Source: Terfezia claveryi (lineage: Eukaryota > Ascomycota > Pezizomycetes > Pezizales > Pezizaceae). From it: a stretch of DNA of 64,000 nt. Below the pieces are notes generated by a model. It had not been told where the DNA came from and did no database searches. It worked only from the letters and a program-made list of their open reading frames with translations. The DNA lies in NCBI GenBank assembly GCA_015179025.1, contig WHUX01000109.1, forward strand, positions 1 to 64,000. Reading direction: 5' to 3'. The first letter of the stretch is position 1. Each line of letters begins with the position of its first letter. Position numbers and translations under genes: made by a program. This document shows positions 1 through 11,400 of this stretch, piece after piece.

Positions 1-366
1 AATCTTACTTGTCTGCCCAGCACCGTTGGAGACTATGCGGAGAGCCTACTGATATTTATGACCAAGCTCAAATACTCTATTGTTCTGAAGATTCCTTGGC
101 TCTAAATGTATGATATCTCTGTTAACTTTAGATCTTATACCTTGACTTTCAATAGTGTACCCTGTTCTACCAGCAATACTTTAAGAAGCCTCACTCAGTT
201 AACTAAGGTCATGACTTAGCCTTCTTGTTGTTGATTTTGTTCTTGTTGTTGTTTGGAGTTAGGGTTGAGGTCCTCGTTATTGCACTTGTTATTGTTTTCT
301 ATATTATTTACTGGTTGACGTGCCCAAGTCTCTTATTGCTGAAGCTTCACCCTAAAAGGGGGATAG
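1..366 (+). pseudogene. Gypsy remnant R0: protease-region fragment fused to element 3' end
   Basis: Positions 1 to about 210 resemble the protease-to-RT linker of elements A, B and E: a 'TKLKY.IVL.IPWL' block followed by 'SYTLTFNS'-like codons, with a stop after the LPWL-like motif. At about 210-350 the sequence jumps to what matches A's 3' untranslated end (compare 45855-45985), so most of pol is deleted. A polypurine tract, CCTAAAAGGGGGATAG (351-366), abuts an LTR start. This is a dead, internally deleted relative of element A; the left end lies outside the window. Confidence 0.75.
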
Positions 367-771
367 TATCACAACTGTATGCTCAGTTGTCCTTGTCATA
401 GTCATCATCTATAACACAGGTAATGGGTTATTGTTATTGTTACCCTTGACATCACCTACGATATAGGTGATGGGTTATTACTATTCCTGTCTTTATCATC
501 ACCTACAATTGTAGGTGATGGGTTATTATTATTGTTGCCCTTAGCATTACCTATAATGCAGGTAATAGGTTATTGCCATTATTCTCTTTGTCATCACCTG
601 CAATCACAGGTGATGGGTTATCATTATTATTGCCCTCAGCATTACCTATAACACTCAGTAAATGTGAAGCTAACTTTGCTCATAGAGGCTTGGCATGAGA
701 CTACTATAACATAAGTGATGGGTTATTGCTATCATTATCTTTATCATTACCTGTGACTATAATATAGTAGA
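367..771 (+). repeat. Partial LTR of remnant R0 with expanded palindromic array
   Basis: It begins TATCACAACTGTATGCTCAG, which matches the A LTR start (777 and 45989) apart from transitions, directly after the polypurine tract. Most of it is an array of about 58-bp units, each with a palindrome of arms ATCACCT/AGGTGAT or close variants, separated by GGGTTATT-rich spacers. The LTR never reaches the usual TATA/U5 part; at 660-771 it passes into AT-rich sequence and is cut by the insertion of element A. The last five bases before A (772-776, GGTGT) are A's TSD. Confidence 0.7.
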
Positions 772-877
772 GGTGTTGTAACAACCGTGTGCTCAGTTGT
801 CCTTGCCATCACCTGTGATCACAGGTGATAGGTCATTGCTATTGTTGTCTTTGTCATCACTTACGATCGTAGGTGAT
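451..877. repeat. Array of 21-22-bp palindromes in A-family LTR U3
   Basis: Near-perfect palindromes lie at 451-471, 498-519, 546-566 (degenerate) and 593-614 in the R0 LTR, and at 808-829 and 856-877 in A's 5' LTR. A's 3' LTR has only one, at 46020-46041. Those at 498-519 and 808-829 are exact inverted repeats. The arms stay constant while the central 6-8 bases vary, and most contain the E-box-like core CACCTG/CAGGTG or CACCTA/TAGGTG. The copy number differs between the two LTRs of one element, so the array expands or contracts. Confidence 0.8.
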
Positions 878-974
878 AGGTTGTTGTTATTGTTACCTTG
901 CTTAGCTTCCGTGATAGGGATCTTGGGAAGCTTATTCCTTCCGTTACCCTGGCCCGAAATTATGTATATATAGC

Positions 975-1473
975 TGTCACAACCATCCTTTCCTAGCCAA
1001 GTTTGAGAGTCAGACGGAATTCTGTCCGACTCTCGTTATTGTTGATTGATATCATTGTTATCTCTGTTCCCGAGATAAGAGGTCTCGGGAACCTTATTCC
1101 TTCTGGTGGCCTTGGCCAGCCAGGAAGGAATCCTGTATATATAGCTTGCTCTCTCCGCCCTCTCTTTGGATCCCCATCCAACGTCTTGTATATCCAATAC
1201 AGGGCCTTACTTCTCTCCACGTTGGTGCATCTCCCTTGTGCACCTCCTTATCTCGCCTCGACTCTGCAGCCCTGCTGCCTCCCTTGACATACGCAGCAAC
1301 TGCTTCCATGTGTCTCGTGTCCCCTACCCTCTGCCCCTCTTGCCTCTTGCCCTTGCCTCCCGTCTTAGCCTCCCCCTGGTTACACACATAGCGTTCCTAC
1401 GTGTGTGTTATCCTAGCCTTGCCCTTGCCCCAGCGTACCCCTTGGTCGCCTTGCCTCCAGAGCTATCGTTACA
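975..1473 (+). repeat. Element B 5' LTR
   Basis: 499 bp, TGTCACAACC...GTTACA. It has an 8-bp inverted repeat around 1070-1092 (CCCGAGAT/TCTCGGGA-like) and a TATATATA box near 1136-1143. CT-rich sequence follows. The stretch after the LTR, TACATTGGATCC, offers a TGG for a primer-binding site, but I cannot assign a tRNA. Confidence 0.92.
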
Positions 1474-1509
1474 CTACATTGGATCCTTTGGACCAGCTAG
1501 TACGCAGTC

Positions 1510-2703
1510 ATGTCAGGAGCAGCTCTCCCACCACCCGCTGTCAGGTTTCAAACCTGGAGGAGCTCCCCCATACCCTCAGGCTTGAACGAGTTGAATGCCT
1601 ACCGTCGAGAAATCATCGACATCTTTAAGGCCATAGATGCTATCGGGGCCGAACTCGGCAACAGCCTGGCCGTGGCTGAAAACAGCCTGGCCGTGGCTGA
1701 ACAAAAATTGAGATCTGCCGACGAAGAAATCACGGTCCTCCAGACCGATCTCGACCATCTGAACCTTGCCCTGGCCAACGAATGGACTACGGTCCAAAAC
1801 CTCAGCCGCACCCTAAGGAACCTTGCAATACCAACAGCAGCCAGTAGCAATAAGACCGAAAGCATTCCAATACCCCCCAAGTTCAATGGGGACCGGGTTC
1901 GCCTATGAGCCTGGAAAAATGCTGTCAATCTCAAGCTGAACGGGGATTCTGCCAGATTCCCGTCAGAACAACATCGACTGGCATACGTTTTCGCCTTGCT
2001 GGAGGGGAAAGCTTGTGACCAGATCCAGCCGTATGTCCTCGAAACTGGGATCAAGCTTAACGATATCTCGGCCCTTTTTACAATCCTGGATAGGGCGTTC
2101 GGGGACCCCGATACCGTTGGCACTGCCAGTAGGGCCCTCCGAGCCCTTAGGCAGAAAAACACCGATCTGTCCACTTATGTGGTAGAATTCTCGAGACTGG
2201 CAGTGGAGGTCCGATGGAATGACCAGTCCAAACTGGAGCAATTCTAGGAAGGGCTAAATGACGAAATCCAGCAGGCCATGGTCAGCCTCCCGGAAGCCAA
2301 AACCCTTGACGAATTAATTGACCAGGCTTCCCGGGTGGAACAGCGGATATCCCAGCTCCGCAACCACCCCACATTCAGGCCAGCACCCCGTCTCCCACAA
2401 CTCCAGCCTCAGCAACACCATGCCACCAAGACAGCTCAGGCCCCTGCCAATAAACCAGCACATCCATCATTGGTGGCAGGAGGGCCCACCCCTATGGACC
2501 TATCATCGGGAAGGCCTCGACTAACCCTAGAGGAAAGGGACCGCCGCCACACTAATGGGTTGTGCATTGTATGTGGAAAAGGGGACCACTTTATTGCGGC
2601 ATGTTCCCTCCGAAAAAACCGCTCCCTAGCCGCTCATGCCATCTCGGAAGCCAGGATCGAAGAAGTTGGGGAAGAGTCGGGAAAAGGGGAGTCCCTTGCC
2701 TAG
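1510..2703 (+). pseudogene. Element B gag (capsid/nucleocapsid), two nonsense codons
   Basis: The frame opens at ATG 1510, 37 bp after the LTR, and runs to TAG 2701-2703 as about 397 codons. It is broken only by TGA at 1906-1908 and TAG at 2245-2247, which correspond to an arginine and a glutamine codon in the relative E. The N-terminal third has heptad-like leucine spacing with a short repeat (NSLAVAE twice, about 1657-1698), so a coiled coil is likely. The middle is the retrotransposon gag domain (FNGDR, AFGDPD, LSTYVVEFSRLA). The C-terminus has a CCHC knuckle CIVCGKGDHFIAAC (CX2CX4HX4C) that would bind RNA. Confidence 0.9.
2613..2619 (+). promoter_or_regulatory. Candidate -1 ribosomal frameshift site A AAA AAC
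   Basis: Within gag the codons read CGA AAA AAC, so the heptamer A AAA AAC is in the correct register for -1 slippage. Pol is open in the -1 frame across this point, from upstream of 2562 to 2903, and overlaps gag by about 84 nt after the heptamer. Known family logic: retroelements often join gag to pol this way. At the same place E has C AAA AAC and A has C AAG AAC, so the strict X XXY YYZ form is seen only in B. Confidence 0.5.
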
Positions 2704-5700
2704 TTACTGACACTAGCAAGGGACCTGCCCTAGGTCATTTATCTTTGTCTGCGTTTTCTTTGCCTACATCTATGTCTATTGATGAGTCTCGCCTGTTTGG
2801 CGAGCACTTCGTTGTACCTATAACTGTCAAATTCAATCGTAAAACAGTGGTCACATCAGCTCTCATAGATTGTGGTACTTCAGGAATTGCCTTCATTGAT
2901 TAGGCCTTCGTCAGTAAGAATTCCATCCCAACCTCCAAGCTAAAGACCCCCCGCCTTCTTGATGTCATTGACGGCCGCTCTATCTCTTCTGGGGCTATTA
3001 CCCACCTTGCGTGTCTGCCCAGTGCCATTGGAGACCATTCGGAGGACCTTCCAATGTTCGTAACCAAACTAAAATATCCAATTGTCCTTGGGATCCCCTG
3101 GCTCAGAATGCACGATGTGTCAGTCAGCTTTGGCTCTTACACCTTGCAATTCAACAGCCATTATTGTAGAACAAACTGTGGAGGTCCAAAAATCACCGTC
3201 ACGAGGCTATGTGCATTACCACCCCCGATAATCTACCCAACCCAGGTGGTACACCAGCCCGCATACATCAATGCTGCTCACTGCTCTGCTCCCCTTGTTC
3301 CCCCCATTCCCCCCATTCCCCCCGTTCCCCCCGTTCCCCCTGTTCCTCCCATTCCCCCCGTTCCCCCTACTCCCCCTGTTTAACCTCCCCCAAAGCCCCT
3401 GAATATTAGCTTTATTTGGGCAGGGGCTTTCGCTTACCTCACTAGGAGACACAAGCTGAAGGCGCATGCCCTTTCCATACATGAGGTGAACCTGGAAATC
3501 AATAAGACGAGGTCGAGAGAGGAATGGAAGTCCATAGTTCCAGGTGAATACCATGAATTCATCGACTTGTTCTCAGAGAAGGCCGCGGAGAAGCTCGCAC
3601 CTCACTGACCATATGACCACACGATTCCGCTGATAAAAGGTAAAACCCCCCCTTACGGCCTACTCTATGGAATGTCCCGACTGGAATTGGAAGCCCTGAA
3701 GAAGTACTTGGAGGAAAACCTTAACAAAAGCTTCATTCACCATAGCTCCTCCCCAGCAGGTGCACCCATATTGTTTGTGAAGAAATCGGACGGCTCCCTT
3801 AGGTTGTGCATGGATTATCGTGGCCTGAATGAGATTACGGTAAAAAACAGGTACCCCTTGCCCCTGATCCAGGAGATATTAGCCAGGCTCTTCAAGGCCA
3901 AATGGTTCACCAAATTGGATCTGAGAGGGGCCTACAACTTGGTACGAATTGCTGAGGGGGAGGAGTGGAAAACTACCTTTCGGACGTGATATGGCCATTT
4001 TGAGTACAATGTGATGCCCTTCGGCCTAACCAACGCCCCCGCCTCCTTTCAGCACTTTATCAATAACACTCTGCGGGACTTCCTGGATGTATTCTGCACT
4101 GCCTACCTGGACGATATCCTCATCTACTCGGATACCCTAGCGGAATACAAGATCCACGTCCGACAAGTGCTAGAGAAGCTGGAGCAGGCTGGGCTGTACC
4201 TTAAGCCTGAAAAATGCGAATTCCATGTCTAAGAGGTGAAGTACCTGGGCTTGATCATAACTACAGAAGGTATTAGGATGGACCCCGCTAAAGTTACTGC
4301 AATCCAAGAGTAGGAAACCCCAGCCAATTTGAAGGATGTGCAGGCCTTCCTAGGATTTGCCAACTTCTACCACCGATTTATTCTGGGATACACAAGAATC
4401 GTGTCACCCCTGACGGCCTTGACGAAAACGAAGGTAGAAGCTGGCTCATACCTGACAAAAAGGGCCTTCCACTGGAATCCAGAAGCCCAATCCACCTTCC
4501 AGAACCTCAAGGAAGCCTTCTGCTCAGCCCCAATCCTGGCCCATTTTGACCCTGATAGCGAGTGCATCGTGGAAACGGACGCCTCCGACTATGTCTCCGC
4601 TGGAATCCTGTCCCAGTATGTCGATGGAGTCCTTCACCCAGTGGCCTATTTCTCCAAAAAGCACTCCCCGGCAGAGTGTAATTACGAAATCTATGATAAG
4701 GAGTTAATGGCCATTGTGCGAGCATTCGAGGAATGGAGACCACACCTGGAATCAGCAAAGGGGGTTATCGAGGTCCTCTCTGACCATAAGAACCTAGAGT
4801 ACTTCACAACCACTAAGTTGCTAAATCGCTGACAGGCTAGGTGGTCGGAATTCCTCTCTCGGTTTAACTTCAAGATAAGGTATCGGCCTGGAAAGGCTGG
4901 GGGTAAGCCGGATGCACTGACCAGGAGATCAGGAGATCTCCCTAAAGGGGGGGATGAAAGGCTGAAGTACCAGAATCAGGTGGTACTGAAACCTGAAAAT
5001 CTCGACCTAGCGGCCAATACCCTTGCGGATACGGATGCTGAAGCTGAAGCGGACCCTAGAGCAGATCCCCTCCTGCGGATACAACAGGCATATGCGGAGG
5101 ATGACCTGGTTAAGAATATAATCGCCATGGTGGAATCTGGACAGCGCCGTCATGTCAAGATCTCCCTGGCTGAATGCACCGTTCAGGATGGCCTTCTATA
5201 CCACCTGGATCAACTATACGTACCGGAAGGGGACTTGCGCCTTAGCCTGATCAGGGAACACCATGACACTTTAGCCGCTGGCCACCTTGGAGTAGCTAAA
5301 ACCCTAGAGCTGCTAACTAGGCAATACACCTGGATCGATCAGTAGAAAGATATGGAACGGTACATATGGAATTGCCATGTCTGCAAGCATGCCAAACCTA
5401 CCTGCCATGCTCCTTATGGTACCCTAAAGCCCCTGGAAGTTTCAGAACAACCCTGGCAACACCTGACTATGGACTTCATCACCGGATTGCCAGAAGACTT
5501 GGGATTCAATGCCATCTTAATGGTAGTGGATCGGTTGACAAAAATGAGGCATATGATACCCTATCGAGACACCTGCTCAGCCCCTGAATTGGCATCCCTT
5601 TACCTGAATAATGTCTTCCGTTACCATGGCCTCCCGGCGTCGGTTGTCTCAGACCGCGGCCCTCAGTTCGTCACCGACTTCTGGAGAACCTTCTATGAGC

Positions 5701-6526
5701 TGCTGGGTATTGAAGTACACCTGTCCACGGCATACCACCCTCAAACTGATGGTCAGTCAGAACACATGAACGCCATCATGGAGCAGTACCTGAGGGCATA
5801 CATCAATTATCAGCAGAATAACTGGGTTTCGTTGCTGGTGACCTGCGAGTTCTCCGCCAACAACCACTTCTCCGAGACCCTGAAGACCTCCCCATTCCTG
5901 GCCAATTATAGCTGGCACTCTCAGTTCATAGACTCCCTGGCACCTCTGCACAAGGCCAGGGAGAATGCCCCAGCCAAGGACTTTGCAACAGAGATCACAA
6001 AACTCTATACTACCTTGAAGGCTGAGTTGGCCTATGCCCAAGCCAGGCAAGCGGAGTATGCCAATGGGTCCCGGTTGCCAGCTCCTAAATACCACCCAGG
6101 GGACCAAGTATAGCTATCCAGCAGACACTTCCGAACAGAACGGCCCTCCCGCAAACTGGACTATAAGTTCTTAGGCCCCTTCGAGGTGCTAGGCGCTGTA
6201 GGTACTCATGCCTATCGATTGAGGTTTCCCAAGGACATTAAATGCCACCCGGTCGTCCATGTCTCCGAGATCGAGCCTGCCGCTAGCGACTCTCTCCCCG
6301 GCCAGAAACACCCTCCACCTCCCCTGTAGTTATCGAAGGTGAGGAGGAATGGGAGGTAGAGGAAGTGCTGGACTCCCGAAGAAGGTATGGGCACCTGCAA
6401 TATAAGGTCAAATGGCTGGGAGATGAGGAGACGACCTGGCAACTAGCGGAGGACCTGGAAAACGCACCGGACTTGGTCACCCTGTTCCACCAGCATTACC
6501 TCCGGAAGCCTCGCCCCGCCCAATAA
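2620..6526 (+). pseudogene. Element B pol (PR-RT-RH-IN-chromodomain), nine stops
   Basis: One reading frame (starts at positions divisible by 3) carries the whole polyprotein until a 1-nt deletion near 6320. Stops lie at 2901, 3381, 3606, 3987, 4230, 4311, 4830, 5343 and 6111. In order: protease with ALIDCGTSG near 2855-2890, a Pro/Val repeat near 3290-3380, RT with YLDD near 4105, RNase H with ETDASDY near 4573, integrase with zinc-binding HH-CC (about 5255-5390) and D, D, E motifs (MDFITG, VSDRGPQF, QSEHMN), and a C-terminal chromodomain near 6340-6500. Eight of the nine stops can be compared with E; all are C:G to T:A changes. Confidence 0.92.
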
Positions 6527-6734
6527 TGTTCTTGTCGTCCTGGAATTGGTTATTAGGGTTGTTTTGTCACTGTTATTATTGTCGTTGTTATTGGGATTAT
6601 TATTGGTACGTACTTCTGGCGTTGGGGTTGTGTTATGGGTTATTGGTTTTAGTCGCCTGTTTTGTTTGTTTGTTTTTGTCTTGCCTTTCGCCTTGTCTTT
6701 CATCGCTGGGGCTCCGAGCCTAAAGGGGGGATAG

Positions 6735-7230
6735 TGTCACAACCGTCCTTTCCTAGCTGGGTTTGAGAGTCAGACAGGATTCCGTCCGACTCTCGTTATT
6801 GTTGATTGATATTGTTGTTATCTCTGTTCCCGAGATAAGGGGTCTCGGGAACCTTATTCCTTCCAGTGGCCTTGGCCAGCCAGGAAGGAATCTTGTATAT
6901 ATAGCTTGCTCTCTCCACCCTCTTGTTGGATCCCCATCCAACGTCTTGTATATCCAATACAGGGCTTGCTTCTCTCCACGTTGGTGCATCTCCCTTGTGC
7001 ACCTCCTTGTCTTGCCTCAACTCTTCAGCCTGCTGCCTCCCTTGACACACGCGGCAACTGCTCCCACGTGTCTCGTGTCCCCTGCCCTCTGCCCTCTTAC
7101 CTCTTGCCCTTGCCTCCCGTCTCAGCCTCCTCCTGGTCATACACGTAGCGTTCCTACGTGTGTGTTATCCTTGCCTTGCCCTTGCCCCGGCGTACCCCTT
7201 GGTCGCCTTGCCCGCAGAGCCGTCGTTACA
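6735..7230 (+). repeat. Element B 3' LTR with polypurine tract
   Basis: 496 bp, TGTCACAACC...GTTACA, preceded by the polypurine tract CCTAAAGGGGGGATAG ending at 6734. It is followed by ATAGC (7231-7235), the second TSD copy, and then the rest of A's 5' LTR. Confidence 0.92.
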
Positions 7231-7563
7231 ATAGCCCCTGTCCCACGTACTGTCATTGGATCCCTATCCAACATCTTGTATCCCTAATACAGGACCTTGC
7301 TTCTCCTAGCGCTTGTGCACCTCTCTTGTGCACCTCCTTATCTTGTGAACAGCTCTGCAGCTCTGCTACCTCCTACTACACCTATGTACCTCTCTTGCCC
7401 TTGCCCTTACCCCTGTCCTAGCCTTTTCCCCTAGTCACATATGTAGCATTCCTACATATGTATTACCCTAGCCTTACCCTTGCTTTGGCATACCCCTTCA
7501 TTACCTTATCCCCTAAGCCCTCATTACACTACGTTGGATCACTCTGATCAACCAGTATGCTTA

Positions 7564-8784
7564 ATGTCTAACCAAGACACCACTCCCACACTCACAGTCA
7601 GATTTTGGGCCTGGTAAGCCCTACCCATCCCTATGAACTAGGCCAACTTCGGTAGCTATCGCCAGACTATTATCGATATCTACCTTGCTGCAGATACATT
7701 AGGTCAATAGCTGGAATCAGCTATATATGAAGGACAACAAAAACAGACAATAACTAATGACGAGGTCATGATACTTACCGAAAACCTTCTCTCCTACAAG
7801 GCTGACCTCACAACTGCTTAGAACGACTTGATCAATAAAAGAAGGACTATCTAGAGCCTGAATAGAGCCCTGGACACGATCCAAGTAGCCCCAGCACCCC
7901 AAGTATCATAGGCACCCAAGACCTAGAATCTCCCTACTCTACCAAAGTTTAATAGTGACAGGACTTGCCTAAAAGCCTGGAAAAATTCCATCAAAATCAA
8001 GCTAACTAGAGATGCTATAAAATTCTCTACAATTCAGCACCGATTAGCTTATATATATGGCCAATTGGAGGGCAGAGCTTTGGACCAGGTCCAACCCTAT
8101 ATGCTCGATAACTGCTTCAACCTCCCTAATGTCACTACTCTGCTTACGATCCTCAACCATGTCTTCGGAGACCCAGACCCTATAGGTATGGCCACTCACA
8201 CTTCCTGAGCACTAAAACAGAAGGGCTACAACCTTTCAACATACGTGGCAGAATTCTTAAGGTTGGCAGCGGAGGTAGAGTGGAATGATCGGGTGAAGCT
8301 GGAACAGTTCAAAGAAGACCTCAATATTAAGCTCAAACAAGCCCTCCTCCAATCTCCAGATGTTAAAACCCTGGATAAATTTATTGATCAGGCATCCAAA
8401 ATGGAGCAAAAGATGGCTAGGTTGAGAGTCTAGGCCAGTGCCCCTAGTACCTAGCAGCCTCCTGTTAAAGTTCAGTATCCCCAGCAACAAACTCAACTCC
8501 AGAACCCTAGCCCTCAGACCCAAGCTACAGCTAATAAGCCAGCCCACCCATCTCTAGTAGCAGGCGGCACCACCCCCATGGATTTATCATCAGGAAGGCC
8601 CCACCTAACACAAGAAGAGAGGGAACATCGCTGCAACAATGGGTTGTATATTGCCTATAGGAAAGGGGATTACTTCATCGTGGCATGTCTCCTCTACAAG
8701 AACCGCTCTCTAGGTGCCTATATAATATCTGAGTCACGAATCGAGGAAGTTAAAGAGTCGGAAAAAGGGGAGTCCCTTACCTAG
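7564..8784 (+). pseudogene. Element A gag, heavily mutated
   Basis: It aligns codon for codon with E's gag from ATG 7564 without obvious indels, but stops appear early (TAA after residue 17) and repeatedly. The nucleocapsid knuckle has lost three of four zinc ligands: C, C and H of CX2CX4HX4C are all tyrosine now (about 8647-8690), each by a single G to A or C to T change. This pattern is expected of repeat-induced mutation, not random decay. The last segment (8578-8784) still reads MDLSSGRP...KGESLT. Confidence 0.88.
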
Positions 8785-9916
8785 TTACTAACACTAGCAA
8801 GGGACCTGCCCAGAGCTATTTATCTTTGTCTGTATTTTCTTTACCCACACCTTTGTCTATTGATAAATCTCACTTGTTTGGCGAGTATTTTGTAGTACTA
8901 ATAACTATTAAATTCAATAGTAAAACAGTAGTAATATCAGCTCTCATAGATTGTAGTGCTTCGGGAATTGTATTTATTGATTAGGCCTTCGTTAGTAAAA
9001 ATTCCATACCAACCTCTAAGTTAAAGACCCACTGCCTTCTTGATGTCATTAATAGCTACCCTATCTCTTTCGAGGCTATCACCGACCTTATATACTTGCC
9101 TAGTACTATTGGAGACCACTCAGAAAGTCTCCCGATGTTTGTGACCAAGCTCAAATACCCTATTGTTCTGGAAATCTCGTAGCTTTGAATGTATGATGTC
9201 TCCATTAACTTTGGCTCTTATACCTTAAATTTCAATAGTGAGTATTATAAGAAGCACTGTTGTACCCCAAGGACTGCCATTAAAGGGCTGTGTACTCTAC
9301 CACCTCCGGTAAAAGACCCTAGCCAGATAGTTGCTGAAACCCCCTTACCAAAACCCCTCAATATCAAATTCATTGGAGCTGGGGCTTTCACCTACCTCAC
9401 TAGGAGACACAAGCTGAAGGCGCATGCCCTCTTTATATATGATATAAACCTGGAAATCAACAAGACAGGGTCTAAGGGGGAGTAAAAATCTATAGTTCTA
9501 GATAAATACCATGAGTTCATTGACCTGTTCTCGGAAAAGACTATGGAGAAGCTCGCACCCCACCAACTATACAACCATACTATCCCACTGATAGAAGGTA
9601 AAAACCCCCCCTATAGGCCCCTCTATGGAATGTCCCATGTGGAGCTGGAAGCCTTAAAGAAGTACTTAGAAGAAAACCTTAACAAGAGCTTTATTCGCTA
9701 TAGCTCCTCACCAGTGGGTGCTCTGGTACTGTTTATGAAGAAATCGGATGGCTTTCTTCAGTTGTGTATTGATTATCATGGCCTGAATGAGATAATGGTA
9801 AAGAATAGGTACCTCCTACTACTAATCCAGGAAATATTAGCCAGGCTTTCCAAGGCAAAATGGTTCACCAAATTGGATTTAAGAGGGGCATACAACCTGA
9901 TATGGATTGTTAAGGG
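8785..9916 (+). pseudogene. Element A pol, part 1 (protease to RT palm), cut by F
   Basis: Frame 0 carries a protease remnant (ALIDCSASG-like, about 8937-8965), the PWL/SYTL block (9175-9235) and the start of RT (9543-9916: HYSSSP-like, [23 protein letters not shown]). Stops are frequent (for example at 9183 and 9483). The sequence breaks off at 9916, where foldback element F begins, and resumes at 12457 with the next RT codons. Confidence 0.88.
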
Positions 9917-10855
9917 CATCAGCAAAAAAAAATGTGCGTCAGGACGTACCACCAAGCGTCCGGACGCGAGTTTGCGTCCTGTGCGTCCTGTGCGTCTGGA
10001 CACACTAGAACGTTGCCCCCTCGCCTGTAACGCAACACCAATGCTGGGCAGTTGCTCTCGCATCTGGACGTACTGGAACGTTGCCCCCTCACCTGGGACG
10101 CAACACCAATGCTGGGCAGTTGATCTTGCATCTGGAATGCACTGGGATGTTGGCCCCATGCCTGGGACGCAAGCATACGTGCAACCTTTGTCCCAACGCA
10201 CTTGGAAACACAACCCGCTTACAGCTTGCATCTGCTACGTTCTTACACCAGCCAGCTATGTAGCCGGGTTTGCAACCTTTGAATATGCATGCAGCAGAAA
10301 TATTCATTGTATTCGCCAATTATTATATACTCAGAGAGGTATTTAGCAATAGATATGTACACGGAACATTTGTACAGCAACACTCACTCTAACCCTTGGG
10401 CTAAGCTTCGCTCTAACCCTTGGGCTAAGCTTCGCTCTAACTCTCGTTGTATCCATCGCTCTAACTCTCGCTCTAATGCTCGCTCTAATTCCTCTCTCTA
10501 ATACTCGCTGTAATATGCTGGGAATAATGAGCAAAGGGTAAAAGCGTGGCGAAGGGAAGTATATATACAGGAAAACCATAGTTGCCAAGGCTGACTGCTA
10601 AGGCCGACAATTTAGACTTTCCAAAGACAATGAGATAAAGGATAATAAGAGAAGTGGCACGATAGTGATTAACGGCGCTCAGCCCCCCTTTCGCACGCGG
10701 GTGCCGTACTACTCAATGCCTGGCGTGGTAATAGTCATATTGGGAAATCGTAGTCGTGGTACTGCGAACGAGACAAGTACTGCGATATGTGCAGAGTTTA
10801 CGCTTTGTGATAAATCCCGTAGGAATTCATGCATTCACGGGCATATATATATAAG

Positions 10856-11400
10856 TATCCGAAAGCACGAGTTTCTCGCACATATATATATATATCTCCA
10901 AAAGCACGAGTTTCTTGCATATATATATATAAGTCTCCGAATGCATGGATTTCTCGCATATATATATATATGTCTCCAAAAGCACGAGTTTCCCGCACAT
11001 ATATATATAAGTATCTGAAAGCACGAGTTTCTCGCACATATATATATATGTTTCCAAAAGCACGAGTTTCTCGCACATATATATATATATGTTTCCGAAA
11101 GCACGAGTTTCTCGCACATATATATATATGTCTCCAAAAGCACGAGTTTCTCGCATATATATATATAAGTCTCCAAAAGCACGAGTTTCTCGCACATATA
11201 TATATATGTCTCCGAAAGCACGAGTTTCTCGCACATATATATATATGTCTCCAAAAGCACGAGTTTCTCGCATATATATATATATAAGCGCGCGAATGCA
11301 TAGATTTCTCGCATATATATATAATATAAGCCCGCGAATGCATGAATTTCTCGCATATATATATATACGCAGCGAGCACATGGGTTTCTCGCATATACAT
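10856..11400. repeat. 39-bp minisatellite core of F, about 14 units
   Basis: The unit is roughly GCACGAGTTTCTCGCAC, then (AT)n of 10-16 bases, then GTCTCCAAAA, repeated about 14 times with lengths of about 35-43 bp. The first half is itself a near-palindrome (CGAGTTTCTCG). The unit length near 39 bp (13 codons) makes long open frames on both strands in several frames; these are artefacts. The last units drift to GCATAGATTTCTCGCAT and TGCATGAATTTCTCGC. Confidence 0.9.

Larger units (their letters stand above)
975..7230 (+). mobile_element. Element B: Ty3/gypsy chromovirus, same family as E
   Basis: A complete 6256-bp element with LTRs at 975-1473 and 6735-7230 and TSD ATAGC on both sides. The internal region codes gag, then pol in the -1 frame with protease, RT, RNase H, integrase and chromodomain. 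Gag has two stops; pol has nine stops and one 1-nt deletion near 6320. Wherever E supplies an intact comparison, every stop is explained by C to T or G to A changes. The two LTRs differ at many sites, mostly transitions. It cannot be autonomous now. Confidence 0.95.
777..7528 (+). repeat. Element A 5' LTR, interrupted by element B
   Basis: The LTR is 777-974 plus 7236-7528, about 491 bp, starting TGTAACAAC and ending CATTACA. Element B entered just after a TATATATA box and duplicated ATAGC (970-974 and 7231-7235). A's own 3' LTR shows the empty site at about 46126-46145, where the TATATATAGCCCC run is uninterrupted. The 5' copy is about 48 bp longer than the 3' copy because it holds two palindrome units instead of one. 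Confidence 0.9.

Noticed and set aside
451..877. Possible CRISPR array
   Set aside because: Repeats are palindromic and spaced, but the spacers are themselves related (GGGTTATT...), the units lie in an LTR, and the organism is a eukaryote.
1003..1585. Several overlapping frames of 75-139 codons in the B, A and E LTRs (Leu/Pro/Ser-rich)
   Set aside because: CT-rich LTR sequence with few stops; frames cross LTR borders and are not shared in phase among copies.
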